Assembly (NCBI RefSeq): GCF_003473485.1
Contig: NC_053045.1
Location: 37,794,494-37,858,493, forward strand
DNA: 64,000 bases
DNA from: Medicago truncatula
Lineage: Eukaryota; Streptophyta; Magnoliopsida; Fabales; Fabaceae
Direction: 5' to 3'
Shown here: positions 1 through 10,069 of the stretch, one piece after another
Numbering within the stretch: the stretch's first letter is position 1
Layout of the letters: each line of letters begins with the position of its first letter
Position numbers and translations under genes: made by a program
Notes under the pieces: model-generated
What the model was told of the DNA's origin: nothing
What the model saw: only the letters and a program-made list of their open reading frames with translations
Databases searched by the model: none

Positions 1-999
1 ATTTTTTTATAGGGACAAAAAACGTACTTAACTCTTAATTTTATTGTCATTATTTCTAAAACCAAGTTTCTGGTTTATTATGCCTTGACAACATTTTTTT
101 TAAGAGATAGAAAACAATATATATTAACGATCCTCTCTTTAAAAGACAAGATGTGCCTTAAAAGGATTAAAAAGTATCAATAATACAAGTAAGCAAAGAA
201 ACTAACTATCACAAGTGAAGCTATACGCCCTCAAAAAGCTACTCCAACCCTAGTTCTTTGTTGCAAAATATTTAAACATTTAGCTCTTTTTAAATAATTC
301 AGATACAAGTCGATCAAATTAATTAAAACAGTGAGCAAATATCATTTATGAGTATATGACCGCCACCAAATTACAAAGCTTCATAAAAAATATAACGGGA
401 CATCGTTCTAAATTATGAATGATGTGACATATATGAATGTTTGTGGTGTAGTTTAAATTGATTTTGTTATTAAAAATTATTGGGTCGTGTTAAGTTGTGT
501 TTTAAAAACATATGTTAAGGAATCTAAAATGAATAAATTTGCATTGGAAAACATGATAATTTAACTTTTAAGAAGTTGATTGGATAATTTTTGATACATA
601 TATTTTATACTAATAAGTTTCTTAACACGTGCCTTTGAGAGAACAAGTGAGCATTTGCCAAAATTATTTGAACAAAATATAAATTACATATCGAACCTAT
701 TATGAGAGGATTGGCGCAACGACTGCAGCAGTGAAGGGAGGCGGACGCAATGTGGAAGCAACGGAAATGGAAAAGCGGCGATGAATGATATTTTGACATG
801 ACAGAATAAATATCCAACCGTTGATATCACTATCATCACTCTCACGCCACAGTCATCATTCAACATTCATCGTTTACGTTTACCATTTCCTTCTTCTGCG
901 TGTGTAATCCACCACTACACTTTTACTAATCCCACGTCAACCTTCAGTCAACTTCCCTATGCTCATTTTTTCATAATTTTCATCATTTCTTGCAATATA
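1..999. other. AT-rich intergenic DNA
   Basis: No convincing gene was found here. Open frames around 605-866 are short, low in complexity and without recognisable domains. The stretch from about 700 to 900 is less AT-rich than its surroundings but shows no splice-supported coding sequence. Confidence 0.5.
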
Positions 1000-1079
1000 C
1001 CACTTAGGGAGGTTGGGGTTCAAACCCGAACCTTAATATATTATGTAGTGTCCGTATCAACTAAGTTAAATTCATGATG
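1000..1079 (-). mobile_element. Short tRNA-type SINE with 15-bp target-site duplication
   Basis: An 80-bp insert sits between two exact copies of ATTTCTTGCAATATA (985-999 and 1080-1094). Read on the minus strand it has a box-A-like TTAGTTGATACGG followed by a box-B-like GGTTCGGGTTTGAACCCC, the layout of tRNA-derived SINEs common in legumes. There is no clear poly-A tail, so it may be truncated or belong to a family with a short tail. Confidence 0.6.
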
Positions 1080-3083
1080 ATTTCTTGCAATATAGTGGTA
1101 TACTATACTACTATCACCGTCAAAAAATAAATAAAATTCTTTGTGATATTTTTTCTCTATACATAATATGTTATACTACTATCACCATCCAAAAAATAAA
1201 TAAAAATCTATATGATATTTTTTCTCTGTACATAATTTTTGTTTAAAATTTATATTAGATATGCTTTTGATTTTTTTGAATGTATTATATTAATATTACT
1301 AATCTGTTTAAACTTGTAAGAAACGCTGTAAATTCATAAAATAAAATAAAATAAAAATCATTACCAAACCATTGTATATTTGTGTCATACAGATAGGAGC
1401 TCATATTCATATATTTAAACTAACAATTTAACATGGTCAATTATATAATAAGTTAAGGGTGGCATTTAGCTTGGACCTGTGTAAGCATTGGTCCATAATG
1501 AACCAATATTTATAACCATTGGATTATATGTATGCACAATAACATAATGCACCTCACACGTCTAATTATTTCCTTTATTTTTTCTAAACTATTTTCCTAC
1601 CTTTTTTTTTTTTTTTTATGTAATTTCAACATTCAATCTTCAATTGTTTTCAATAAAAACTCATCGTTTTCGATCAATATTTAGAATTTAATAATTTAAC
1701 ATATCTTTTATATTATAATATTAAATTAATATTTACTCAAAAAAATTTATTTTCATTTACTTAAACATAGCAACGAGAAAGTTTGTTTTATAAAAAATAC
1801 TAATGAACCGTTAGAGAATGTATTATTTATTATTATTGCTATTATTTTTTTTGAACAAGTTATTACTGCTATTATTAGTCTTTTGGAAAGGATAATATGA
1901 CTATTCTAAAAAAACAATAAAAAAATAAATAATTGATAATGGTAACTAAATTAAACTTTCCAGGTAACATTAACATGTATTTTTTTCTTTCAAAAAAATA
2001 AAAATAACACGTACCCTTTCTCCTATTTGTAAAAAAAAAATATATTCTCCTTAAAAAAAAATTGTACGTTTTTGTAAAAATAAAATCAAATAATAATATG
2101 CAACTGTCCAACATTTACTGTAAAAAAAAGTGTAAACACCAACAAAAAAGGTTACTGTAACAAATTTGTCAAGAAAAAAAATTACCATAACAATATGTAA
2201 TATTTTAAATTAAAATAATTATAAAGGGTAAAAATGAATTTTTTATAAAATGATAAAGGAAGATGGGTTAGATTGAGTGTTTATAGATCATGATAAAATT
2301 TTGGGGTTCATCTAATTTAACCGTTGAAAAAATTGGTCCATCATAAACCAATATTCTCATGGGTTCATTTTACAAGGAACCTAAGTTAACATATTTTTTT
2401 TTAGCAAAAAAGAATTAAACGTCCCTTTCCAAGTCAATGGCAGGATGATTAGACAAGAAATCAAAACCAACCTTACTTTGCTTATCTTAAAAACATCATA
2501 GGCCCACCAAATTTACCCGTAACTATCCACACTTACCCCTCTAGTTAATGAAGGTCCTCTCTTTCTAAAAAAAACAACCCTTTTTGACTTTTAAATTATA
2601 GTCCTTTATTTATATTTTCTTAAATGCGAAAAAAAAGAAATTTGATCTCCTATTCTGAAGTTGTTTTTTCGATGTGACTTATTCATTAACGATATCACAA
2701 AGCTTATATGTCCACATTGAAAAAAATGAAATTGAAGGACCAAAATTCTAGTTTTTAAAATGGGTTCATACGTTTTTTTTCTAAAAAATATAGGGGGACC
2801 AAAAGTGCATTCAAGATTTCTTTTATACTTGAGCATTTATAAATTGACTCTTATGCATCTCTCAAGTGAGAAATAATAACAATCAAGACTTATTCCACTA
2901 AATATGGTCAACTATTTGAATCAAATTACGCTATAATATTTTATCATAAATCAATAAATCATATTTTAATCTAACTCATTAATCTGTTGATAATTTTAAA
3001 TAATTTTTCTTATTGTTTTTCTAGGTCTTTCTCCACCTCCAGTGATCTCACTATCCTCAATTTGATCTATTATTCTTACTACA
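1080..3083. other. AT-rich intergenic DNA with homopolymer runs
   Basis: Dominated by A/T runs and short direct repeats. For example, two similar stretches near 1090-1160 and 1160-1240 both carry 'atactactatcacc' followed by an AT tail. I see no gene, RNA or complete element. Confidence 0.5.
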
Positions 3084-3085
3084 TA

Positions 3086-3343
3086 CTCCTTTCGTCCCGT
3101 AATAGATGATCCATTTGAAAATGTGCAATTTTGATCTAACTTACTTTGACCATATTTTTCTACTAATATACAAAGATAAGTAATTTCATATTAGATGTCA
3201 TTAGATTCGTCTCGATGAGTATTTTCAAAATATCAAATTTTCATAATTTTTTCTAATATATTATTCAAGATATTTAAGCTCAAAATTATGCATTGGTATG
3301 CGTAATAGGGTCAACTGTGTCATGTATTATGGGACGGAGAGAG
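3086..3343. mobile_element. Stowaway-type MITE (Tc1/mariner)
   Basis: The ends are inverted copies of the plant Stowaway terminus (CTCCTTTCGTCCC at the left, GGGACGGAGAGAG at the right). It is flanked by TA dinucleotides at 3084-3085 and 3344-3345. The interior is AT-rich and non-coding. Similar 'CTCCCTCCGT' ends recur many times in this window. Confidence 0.7.
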
Positions 3344-3351
3344 TAATTTAC

Positions 3352-3556
3352 GGAAAACACTTGGGTGACAATGGGGTGCCAATGTCATGGGACCTTGGCC
3401 AACCACAATGTCACAAGTGTACAAAAAGATAAAAAAATCATTGCAAATGAGAGAGAAGAAAACCATGATTTTTTTGTCTTTTTGTACACTTGTGACATTG
3501 TGGCTGACCAACATCGCATGACATTGGCACCCCCAACGTCATCCAAGTGCTACCCA
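3352..3556. mobile_element. 205-bp MITE with ~80-bp terminal inverted repeats and 8-bp TSD
   Basis: The arms 'cacttgggtgacaatgggg...cacaatgtcacaagtgtacaaaaag' and their complement at the right pair over about 80 bp, leaving a short central loop. Exact 8-bp duplications TAATTTAC flank it (3344-3351, 3557-3564). An 8-bp TSD suggests the hAT superfamily. A diverged sister copy lies at 28934-29131. Confidence 0.75.
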
Positions 3557-3574
3557 TAATTTACATGTCTTCTC

Positions 3575-4470
3575 TTTACATGTTAAAACTCCATAAGACT
3601 AGTTTCCATCATCTTTTCTGTTATAAGTTTTACCCAAACCATATCTATAATATTGTCATTTTCAATCATATCATGTCTAGTCTTACGACACATCCAATTC
3701 AACATCTCCATCTCCACTATACTTATTTTATATCGTGTTGGTTCTTCATAACTCAAACACTTAATTCCATACAATATTGTTAGGCTTACAACTGTCCGAT
3801 AAAAATTTTCTTTCAGCTTAAATGGTACTTTCGTATTACATAAAACATCCAAGGATCGTCTCCACTTCAACCTCTTAATTTGAATTTGGTGATTTACACC
3901 TATTTATATTTCTTAATCGTTTTGTATCATGGATCCAAAGTATTTAGACCGTGTAACTTGTAGTATATGATCTCCAACTCTAACATCTAAGTTAATACTT
4001 CACCTTTGCTAAAATTACATTCAATATAATATGTCTAACTTTTACTTAGACGGAAGTCATACACTTATAAGACTTGTCTTCAAGTCTCCAACATCTTATT
4101 CAATTCATCCATCAACTCTACAATAGAACCATATCATTTACAAAAGGATACGTCTCGGTTCTAGCTCATGGATATATACATTTGGTAAGTACATTCAAAA
4201 CTAAAATAAAAATATAATGGCTTATGTTTGACCCTCGATGCAATTCTATTTTTATGAAAAAACTATGACCCAATCTTGTATCTTAAACTTTTTCTTCTCT
4301 AGGGATTTCATAAAATCTTTATAAGCAATCTATCACATGTCTTCACCATATCAATAAAAATTAAGTGGAAGTCTTTTTAATCCATTTGATATCGCTCCAT
4401 CACATGACGTAGTAAATAGATATAAGTAGATTGCTTCAATAGCCGACCTCCTAAATATAAAATCAAATTG
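3575..4470 (-). mobile_element. Degenerate LINE reverse-transcriptase fragment
   Basis: On the minus strand an open stretch (3583-3870) encodes KWRRSLDVLCNTKVPFKLK, YRTVVSLTILYGIKC and EMEMLNWMCRKTRHD. These match the conserved 3' part of plant L1-type reverse transcriptase ORFs (the 'KWRRASGVLCD...KFYRTA...MLYG.EC...RMLRWMCGKTR' block). Further upstream on the minus strand (to about 4470) pieces such as DFHLIFIDMVKTCD and LFTLVL-like text continue the RT region, broken by frameshifts and stops. No intact element is present. Confidence 0.7.
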
Positions 4471-4514
4471 GTTATAAGTAACTAAATCAGTCTTTGTTGA
4501 ATAATTTTTTGAGC

Positions 4515-5338
4515 ATTACTTTTTACACCCTAAGCCTTTCCTTGCGCACCCTATTCTTTTTTTCCAAAATTATCCTCGGAGCATTCCGGATTTCATAATA
4601 TGGAATGGTGTTTCCTTTGTTATAGGGTGAAAAATGGAGTTACGGGTTTTTCCGGATTTTGTAATCCGGAAACTTCAAAAAATACAGCGCGTTACATGAT
4701 GTTTTCGGATTACATAATCCGGAAACCCCATAAACACCCTCTTTCAAGGTAAAACAATTCGGATTATATAATCCGAACTGTATCAGCACAAATTCTAAAC
4801 ATGTTTGCAACTCTCATCCTTCTGTTTTGGGTCATTGTTACATGTTCTTAATCAAAAATTGGATTTTCGGGCTACTTGATCGGATTGCTCAAAAACTTGC
4901 CCAGACAATCAGAAAAAATTCAAGGACCATGACTCCCGTAGAAGGGACTTCCTACGGGACTCTGCCCCTCAAAATTCAAAATTCCATCGTTTAGACTCAT
5001 TTTTCATTTTTTAAAATTTTTCATATTCTCAGAAAAATCCGAAAAAATTTGCATTAGTTTTATTTGTTTTTTAGAATTTTTTGGTGCTATTTTTATATTT
5101 TTATGATTTTATTTGACAGATTTTAAGCATTTTTTACTTAGTTTTTTTGTTGTTTTTAAAAGCAAAATTCAAAACTGTTAAAATGTAAGAGTCTGACAAC
5201 TGATTATACATAAGGATTGTCCGGATTATAAAATCCAAAATAGTAAACATGAATCCGGATTTAAAATCCAGAAAGCACAAAGGCATTTTTGGAAAAATTA
5301 CAGGGCACGAAAGAAAGTCATAGGGTGGGAAAAGTAAT
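4515..5338. mobile_element. ~824-bp fold-back/MITE element with an internal array of CCGGATT palindromes
   Basis: Inverted ends of about 50 bp: left ATTACTTTTTACACCCTA..., right TAGGGTGGGAAAAGTAAT. The interior carries at least five small near-palindromes of the type TCCGGATT-n-AATCCGGA (around 4590, 4650, 4705, 4755 and 5218-5270). A hairpin CCCGTAGAAGG..CTTCCTACGGG lies near 4937-4960. No coding capacity and no clear TSD were found. Confidence 0.55.
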
Positions 5339-6200
5339 AGTCTAATTTTTTCATAAACTCATGGTATGACTCATAAGTTTAATTCTTCTATAAATTGTGC
5401 AATTATGTATAGTCTCCTTATTCTTATAGATTGAAATTAAAGTGTTTCTTTTTCGCTCATCCAACATTTTTTTACCTAAAAATTTAGTTAAATGGTTGGT
5501 GAGTCACCAAATACTTTTAACTCCAATACTTTTTCATATTTCAATAGGTATTTTGTCTGACCCAATTGCATTGGACAACATTTTTTAAAATGTAGGTCAA
5601 ATACATCTTCTGGCCTTTAAATTTGAAAAATATATCGAATTAGTCATTAAGTTTTTTAAGTTTCAAATAGGTCCTTTAAATTATTAATTTAATACACAAT
5701 TACTCTTTTAAAACCAATTTAAAATTCAAAAACTTGAAAAACTTCAAATAGGTGGATTAAATTGAAAACTTAAATGACTTATTTAAAACTTAAAAAAACT
5801 TAAATGACATATTTAAAACTTAAAAAACTATCATGTATTTTTGTTAAACTTAAAAGACCAAAATAGGTGTTTGGTCTAAAATATAAATGTATTTTCATTT
5901 TTCAATCATAAATAATAAATCAATTGAAGATATTTTATGTAGATAATAAAAATTATAGATGCATTGAAATATTAATCATTAATTTCATTACCCTAGTGGA
6001 AACTCACTTTGAAGAAGTCAAATTAAATCTTTATAGATAGATCAATGAACTCGTGCACTTTGAACACAATTAATACAATAAAATGGGGGACGGGTTAATT
6101 TGGATTTGCACGTTTGTTTGAATTTCATCTTTGCAATGTTTGAGATGAAACTGGAGTCACTAATGTTGAAATATCCTAAATTCACGTTATGTGTGCTTAA
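5339..6200. other. Intergenic AT-rich DNA, partial repeat relics
   Basis: Holds AT-rich text with a degenerate inverted pair of 'caaatag..aaattt..ggcc' type around 5580-5880, probably an old MITE. I see nothing coding. Confidence 0.4.
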
Positions 6201-6215
6201 ACTAATATTGATGGT

Positions 6216-6302
6216 CCTCGTGAGCTCGACTCAGTTAGTATGGATAACGCATAATGTATGCAAGGTTCGAGGTGCAAACCCTAGCCACCACAAAAAAAAA
6301 AA
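6216..6302 (+). mobile_element. Short SINE with 13-bp TSD and A-tail
   Basis: The insert starts CCTCGTGAGCTCGACTCAGT, carries a box-A-like CTCAGTTAGTATGG and a box-B-like GGTTCGAGGTGCAAACCC, and ends in CCACCAC plus a run of about 11 A. Exact copies of TAATATTGATGGT flank it (6203-6215 and 6304-6316). Box A, box B, A-tail and variable-length TSD are the standard SINE signature. At under 90 bp it is very short. Confidence 0.75.
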
Positions 6303-6419
6303 TTAATATTGATGGTGTACGGGTGTGTAGGGGAGCTCCTACAGACACCCACATTTTATTTAGTAACCATTAATGGAGAAGCTAATAACATGAAAAATAT
6401 TCTAAAAATCTAAAGTTTT

Positions 6420-7740
6420 CTTTAGCCGAAATGCGGAAGTGGAAGTCAAAACAAATATATATAGAAAATATTCTTCAAGTTAGAATTGCAATGGGCAGTG
6501 ATAAATATTTAGGACTATCGTCAATGATTGAAAGAAGCAAAAAGGATTTATTCAAATCTATCATGAAGAGAGTTTTGCAAGAGCATCTTTCTCACCCCTT
6601 CCCCGATAAGGGATGTGTTAGAGAAAATGATGAATTCTTTTTGATGATTCGGTGGAAGTCTTTGGTGTCTTGAATTCTTCAAGCACGTTACAATTCATGT
6701 GATGTTTTGGATACGCTATCAAATCATGTCACAATTCAGTCGGAATCTTTTATTTTGCGAAGAGTGTAGCTCAAGCTACTAATCGACCAACTCAGAATTC
6801 GAGCTTGTCGTGAAGTAGCTTTTATTACGTTGGACCAGAAAGTGTGAGATGAGGGGCATTAAATCTTTTTCTCAGTCCTCAACCTGTGGCTAATGCTCTA
6901 AACTAATACCCATCTTTTTCTTGCAGTTACGGTCAATGAGAAGATATGGAGGCCAAATAAGTTTGGTGAGTATATAGTGTGTGATTTACAAATAATTTCT
7001 GCTTAAATGAAGTATTGATAGAGTTAAAGTTAAGAGTGTAAGGAAATTGGTAGCTGATTTGGAATTTAACAGTAGCTCCAAAAGTTCTTATTTGTGTTTG
7101 GAGAGTAGCACAATGCCATGGTGTTGGGGCAAATCCGAGATAGCAAATCATATATTATTTTTTCTGTTATAAAAGTAAACAAACTTGGAAGAAACTTAAT
7201 TTGTAGAAATATTTTGATCTTTTCTAGTTGTAGTAGCTTAATATCATGCAACATTTGTTTAGCATTATATGTGGCTGCACTGAATATTGAGGAAAGATGG
7301 ATGTTAAATGAATGGGGAGAGGTGCATCATGGAAACGGTGACACCAGAAAACTTGGGATCGACAACAGTGGCTACGACCTCCGTTTGGTTTTATTAAGTG
7401 TAACATTGACGCATCTTTCTCGTAGCAACACAACAAGGTTGAGATTAGAATTTTGACAAAAAAAAAAGGTTGAGATTAAAATATGCATTTGTGATATTTG
7501 GAATGTTAATTGGATTAAAACATTGTGGTTTCGGTCAATCATAGATGTCAAAGTTGGTGAGACTATGCTTTTGCTATAATCTTTAGAGTGGGTGAGGGAC
7601 TTGGAGTTTAAGCACATTGTTTTTTCAATGACGGCACTGAATTAAGATTTACATAATAGTTTACTTTCTTTCTATAGTAATTTTTGTGTCCGAGTTTTTT
7701 AGAAGAGAGACTAAACCAATTTTTTATTTTATTTTTGGGG
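6420..7740 (+). mobile_element. Decayed LINE (reverse transcriptase 3' part plus RNase H-like relics)
   Basis: 6431-6673 encodes VRIAMGSDKYLGLSSMIERSKK, the conserved 'GKYLGLPSMIGRSKK' block of plant non-LTR reverse transcriptases. Around 7370-7440 the text reads as 'PPFGFIKCNIDASF' in one frame, the typical start of the LINE-linked RNase H domain. Near 7580-7640 is a 'SGWVRDLEFKHIVF'-like RNase H helix. Stops and frameshifts separate all pieces. Several small frames between 6933 and 7456 are shadows of this relic. Confidence 0.65.
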
Positions 7741-7750
7741 AGTGGTTATG

Positions 7751-8655
7751 TTATGGTGCATAAGGATTTCCTTATGCACCGTGCATAATTGCTTCATACA
7801 CCTCAACCCATTTTGCCATACACCTCCCAAACACATCTTTATTTTCATTTCTGTCCAAAACCAAACGATGTGTTCATCATCATCATTGTGTGCATCACAC
7901 AACCACCGTCAGTTGCTCACCTTCAGTTCAAAACCACCGTCGCTGAGGAAGAACCATTTTGCTGTGGAAATGGTTTCTGTGAGTTCTACTCCAAAACCAT
8001 TAGATTTACTCAATGGTTTCCAGCAGGTGAAAAAAACTAAGGACCTAGAGTCATTGTCATCATTCAGTTTTGGACTGACACAATTGGATGAGGAGGAAAG
8101 AAATGGTTTCTGTGAGTTGTACTCCAAAACCATTTTGCTGTGGGAATGGTTTCCAGCAAGAACAACATGAATAATATTTTCCAACAATTCATTTTTTGAG
8201 CTTTCACTACAAATCCATCAAACATTTTTCCAGCAAACAATCATCATAATCACAACACACTACAAATTTCGAATTCTTCTTGCCGGAACATTCCTTGAGC
8301 ATAGAATCAAATGCTCGAGTAACAAAACCTCATGCAGCACCACCAACCATTTCTTAAAATCGATTACTCTCTGCAACGCTTACGAATCAACGACGGTGAT
8401 GAATTCGGCAATGGAATTGGAAGAAATGTAGATGAATCGAGATCATTTGAAATTGGAACGAGATCAGTTGAAGTTTTCCGGCGACGGCGGAGGGAGTGGA
8501 AGCCGCAGAGGAAGAGAGAGAATTGGGGAAATCAGAATCAGTGTGTGAGAGAGATCTGAGAGATGGAAGAAGAGTGATTAGATTGAGAGAGATCAAATCT
8601 GATGGTTGTGAAGTGCTTATGCACGGTGCATAAGGATTTCCTTATGTACCATAAC
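7751..8655. mobile_element. Fold-back element with palindromic ends (~0.9 kb)
   Basis: Both ends carry GTTATGGTGCATAAGG..CCTTATGCACCGTGCATAA in inverted orientation (about 38 bp). Each end is itself a hairpin (GGTGCATAAGGA-TT-TCCTTATGCACC at the left). The interior (about 7800-8600) is richer in GC than its surroundings and contains frames of 70-142 aa without a recognisable domain, plus a short duplicated stretch around 'tgtgagttctactccaaaaccat' (7978 and 8111). I did not find a target-site duplication. It may be a Mutator-type non-autonomous element. Confidence 0.6.
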
Positions 8656-9292
8656 TTTTGTCATTTTAACATACCCCTTGTGTTGATCCTTTGATTTTCA
8701 ATGAAATGAAATAGAATTCTCTTGCATTTTTTTTTTTGTTGAGATTTATTTACAAAATTTTAGTTTTTTTAATTTATAAAAAATGAAGATATTGAAATTT
8801 ATTATTTGATTTTATTTCATCGATCACTAATGTGTTAACTACGGATATTATGCATAATCTCTCAACCACATGGGTTCATATCGATGTAGTGGGAATGGTT
8901 GAGTGAAATTAAGTTTGGTAGAACCAAAACTCAATTTATTTGTTAAGGCAATGCTTTTTTTTCTTCCTTCAAATTTTTGTATTATTTTAAAATTCTATAT
9001 GAAGCATATTATTTGTAATTAGGGCAATAATATGAAAGACAACATCCAAACAAGGGGTGATAATTTGATTCACCAGTCCACCATCATCCAATCCTTAAAC
9101 AAACATATATTTAAAAAAATCAGCAAACAAATACGTTAATGAAAATAATATACATTAATTAATAGATGGAGTGGATGGATATCCATCCATTGAAAATATA
9201 ATAATGGATGGATTAGATGAATCAGATCAAATTTTTTAAAAGTTTTTTTAGTGGATTGTTAATGAGTTAATAGATTATGTTGATTCATCTAT
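8656..9292. other. Intergenic AT-rich DNA
   Basis: No gene is seen. Around 9165-9300 there are short repeats of 'gatggat/tccatc' and 'ttgattcatctat'. The last of these is the left copy of the target-site duplication of the LINE at 9293. Confidence 0.5.
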
Positions 9293-9847
9293 GGATCAAA
9301 TTTTACCGCGTTGGAAACCGCTTCTTAAGGGTCTCATTAAAATTAACGTGGAAGACAACTTTCTTGAAGACAACTCCCGTCTAGGAGCTGGTGGAGTTGT
9401 TCGTGGCCATGATGGTAGCTGGACAACATGATTCACTCACTTTGAAAATGGCGGTGATGCACTCATGGCGGAACTTCGTGCTATTCAACTTGGGATTGCT
9501 ACTTGTTATGATCTTGGATATGCAAGCATCATTTGTGAGAGTGATTGTTTAGAAGCGGTGAATCTTATTCACAACTTAGAAAGTGCAAATTTGCATCTGT
9601 GTTATTAGAAATCTCGAATGCATTACATCGTGAGACTGTAAATTTAGTTCATATTTTAAGGGAACAAAACATTTGTGCTGACTTTTATGACTAAGGAGGC
9701 TTCCTATTCCGCTTGCTTAGCTCGCTGGACTCGCCCTCCGGCTGACTTGGAGCCTCTCCTTATGAGAGACAATCTAGCCAGTTGGTTTTTTTTTTGTTTT
9801 TTTTCCTTTTCTTTTTGCTTGTTACAATGTAACACTGTAAAAAAAAA
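9293..9847 (+). mobile_element. 5'-truncated LINE insertion with RNase H remnant and 21-bp TSD
   Basis: Perfect 21-bp duplications starting AGATTATGTTGATTC lie at 9272-9292 and 9848-9868, and the insert ends in a run of A. The left part translates to WKPLLKGLIKINVED, LGAGGVVRGHDGSW, MAELRAIQLGIATC and ICESDCLEAV. This is the RNase H fold (RVT_3 type) with its E..D residues, broken by an in-frame TGA after GSWTT and a later frameshift. The 3' part encodes ACLARWTRPPADLEPLLMRD, the usual tail of such LINEs. This is a typical dead-on-arrival copy made by target-primed reverse transcription. Confidence 0.8.
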
Positions 9848-9960
9848 AGATTATGTTGATTCATCTATTAATATCTAAATAGAAATTCATCTAATTCATC
9901 CATTTTACCACCCTAATCCAAATGAATATTAATTTCACCAGATTATATCATTTTTTTTTT

Positions 9961-10069
9961 TAGAAGACCGGTTTGAATAGAATATTGAAAAAATGTACCC
10001 AAAATAGAACAATTTTTAGAAGACCGGTTTGAATAGAATATTGAAAAAATGTACCCAAAATAGAACAAT
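9961..10069. repeat. 56-bp tandem duplication (two copies)
   Basis: The unit beginning TAGAAGACCGGTTTGAATAG occurs at 9961-10016 and again from 10017 to about 10069, essentially identical. It looks recent and non-coding. Confidence 0.85.

Noticed and set aside
6216..6302. tRNA gene, because of the GGTTCGA box
   Set aside because: No cloverleaf can be folded, and the A-tail plus TSD show a SINE.
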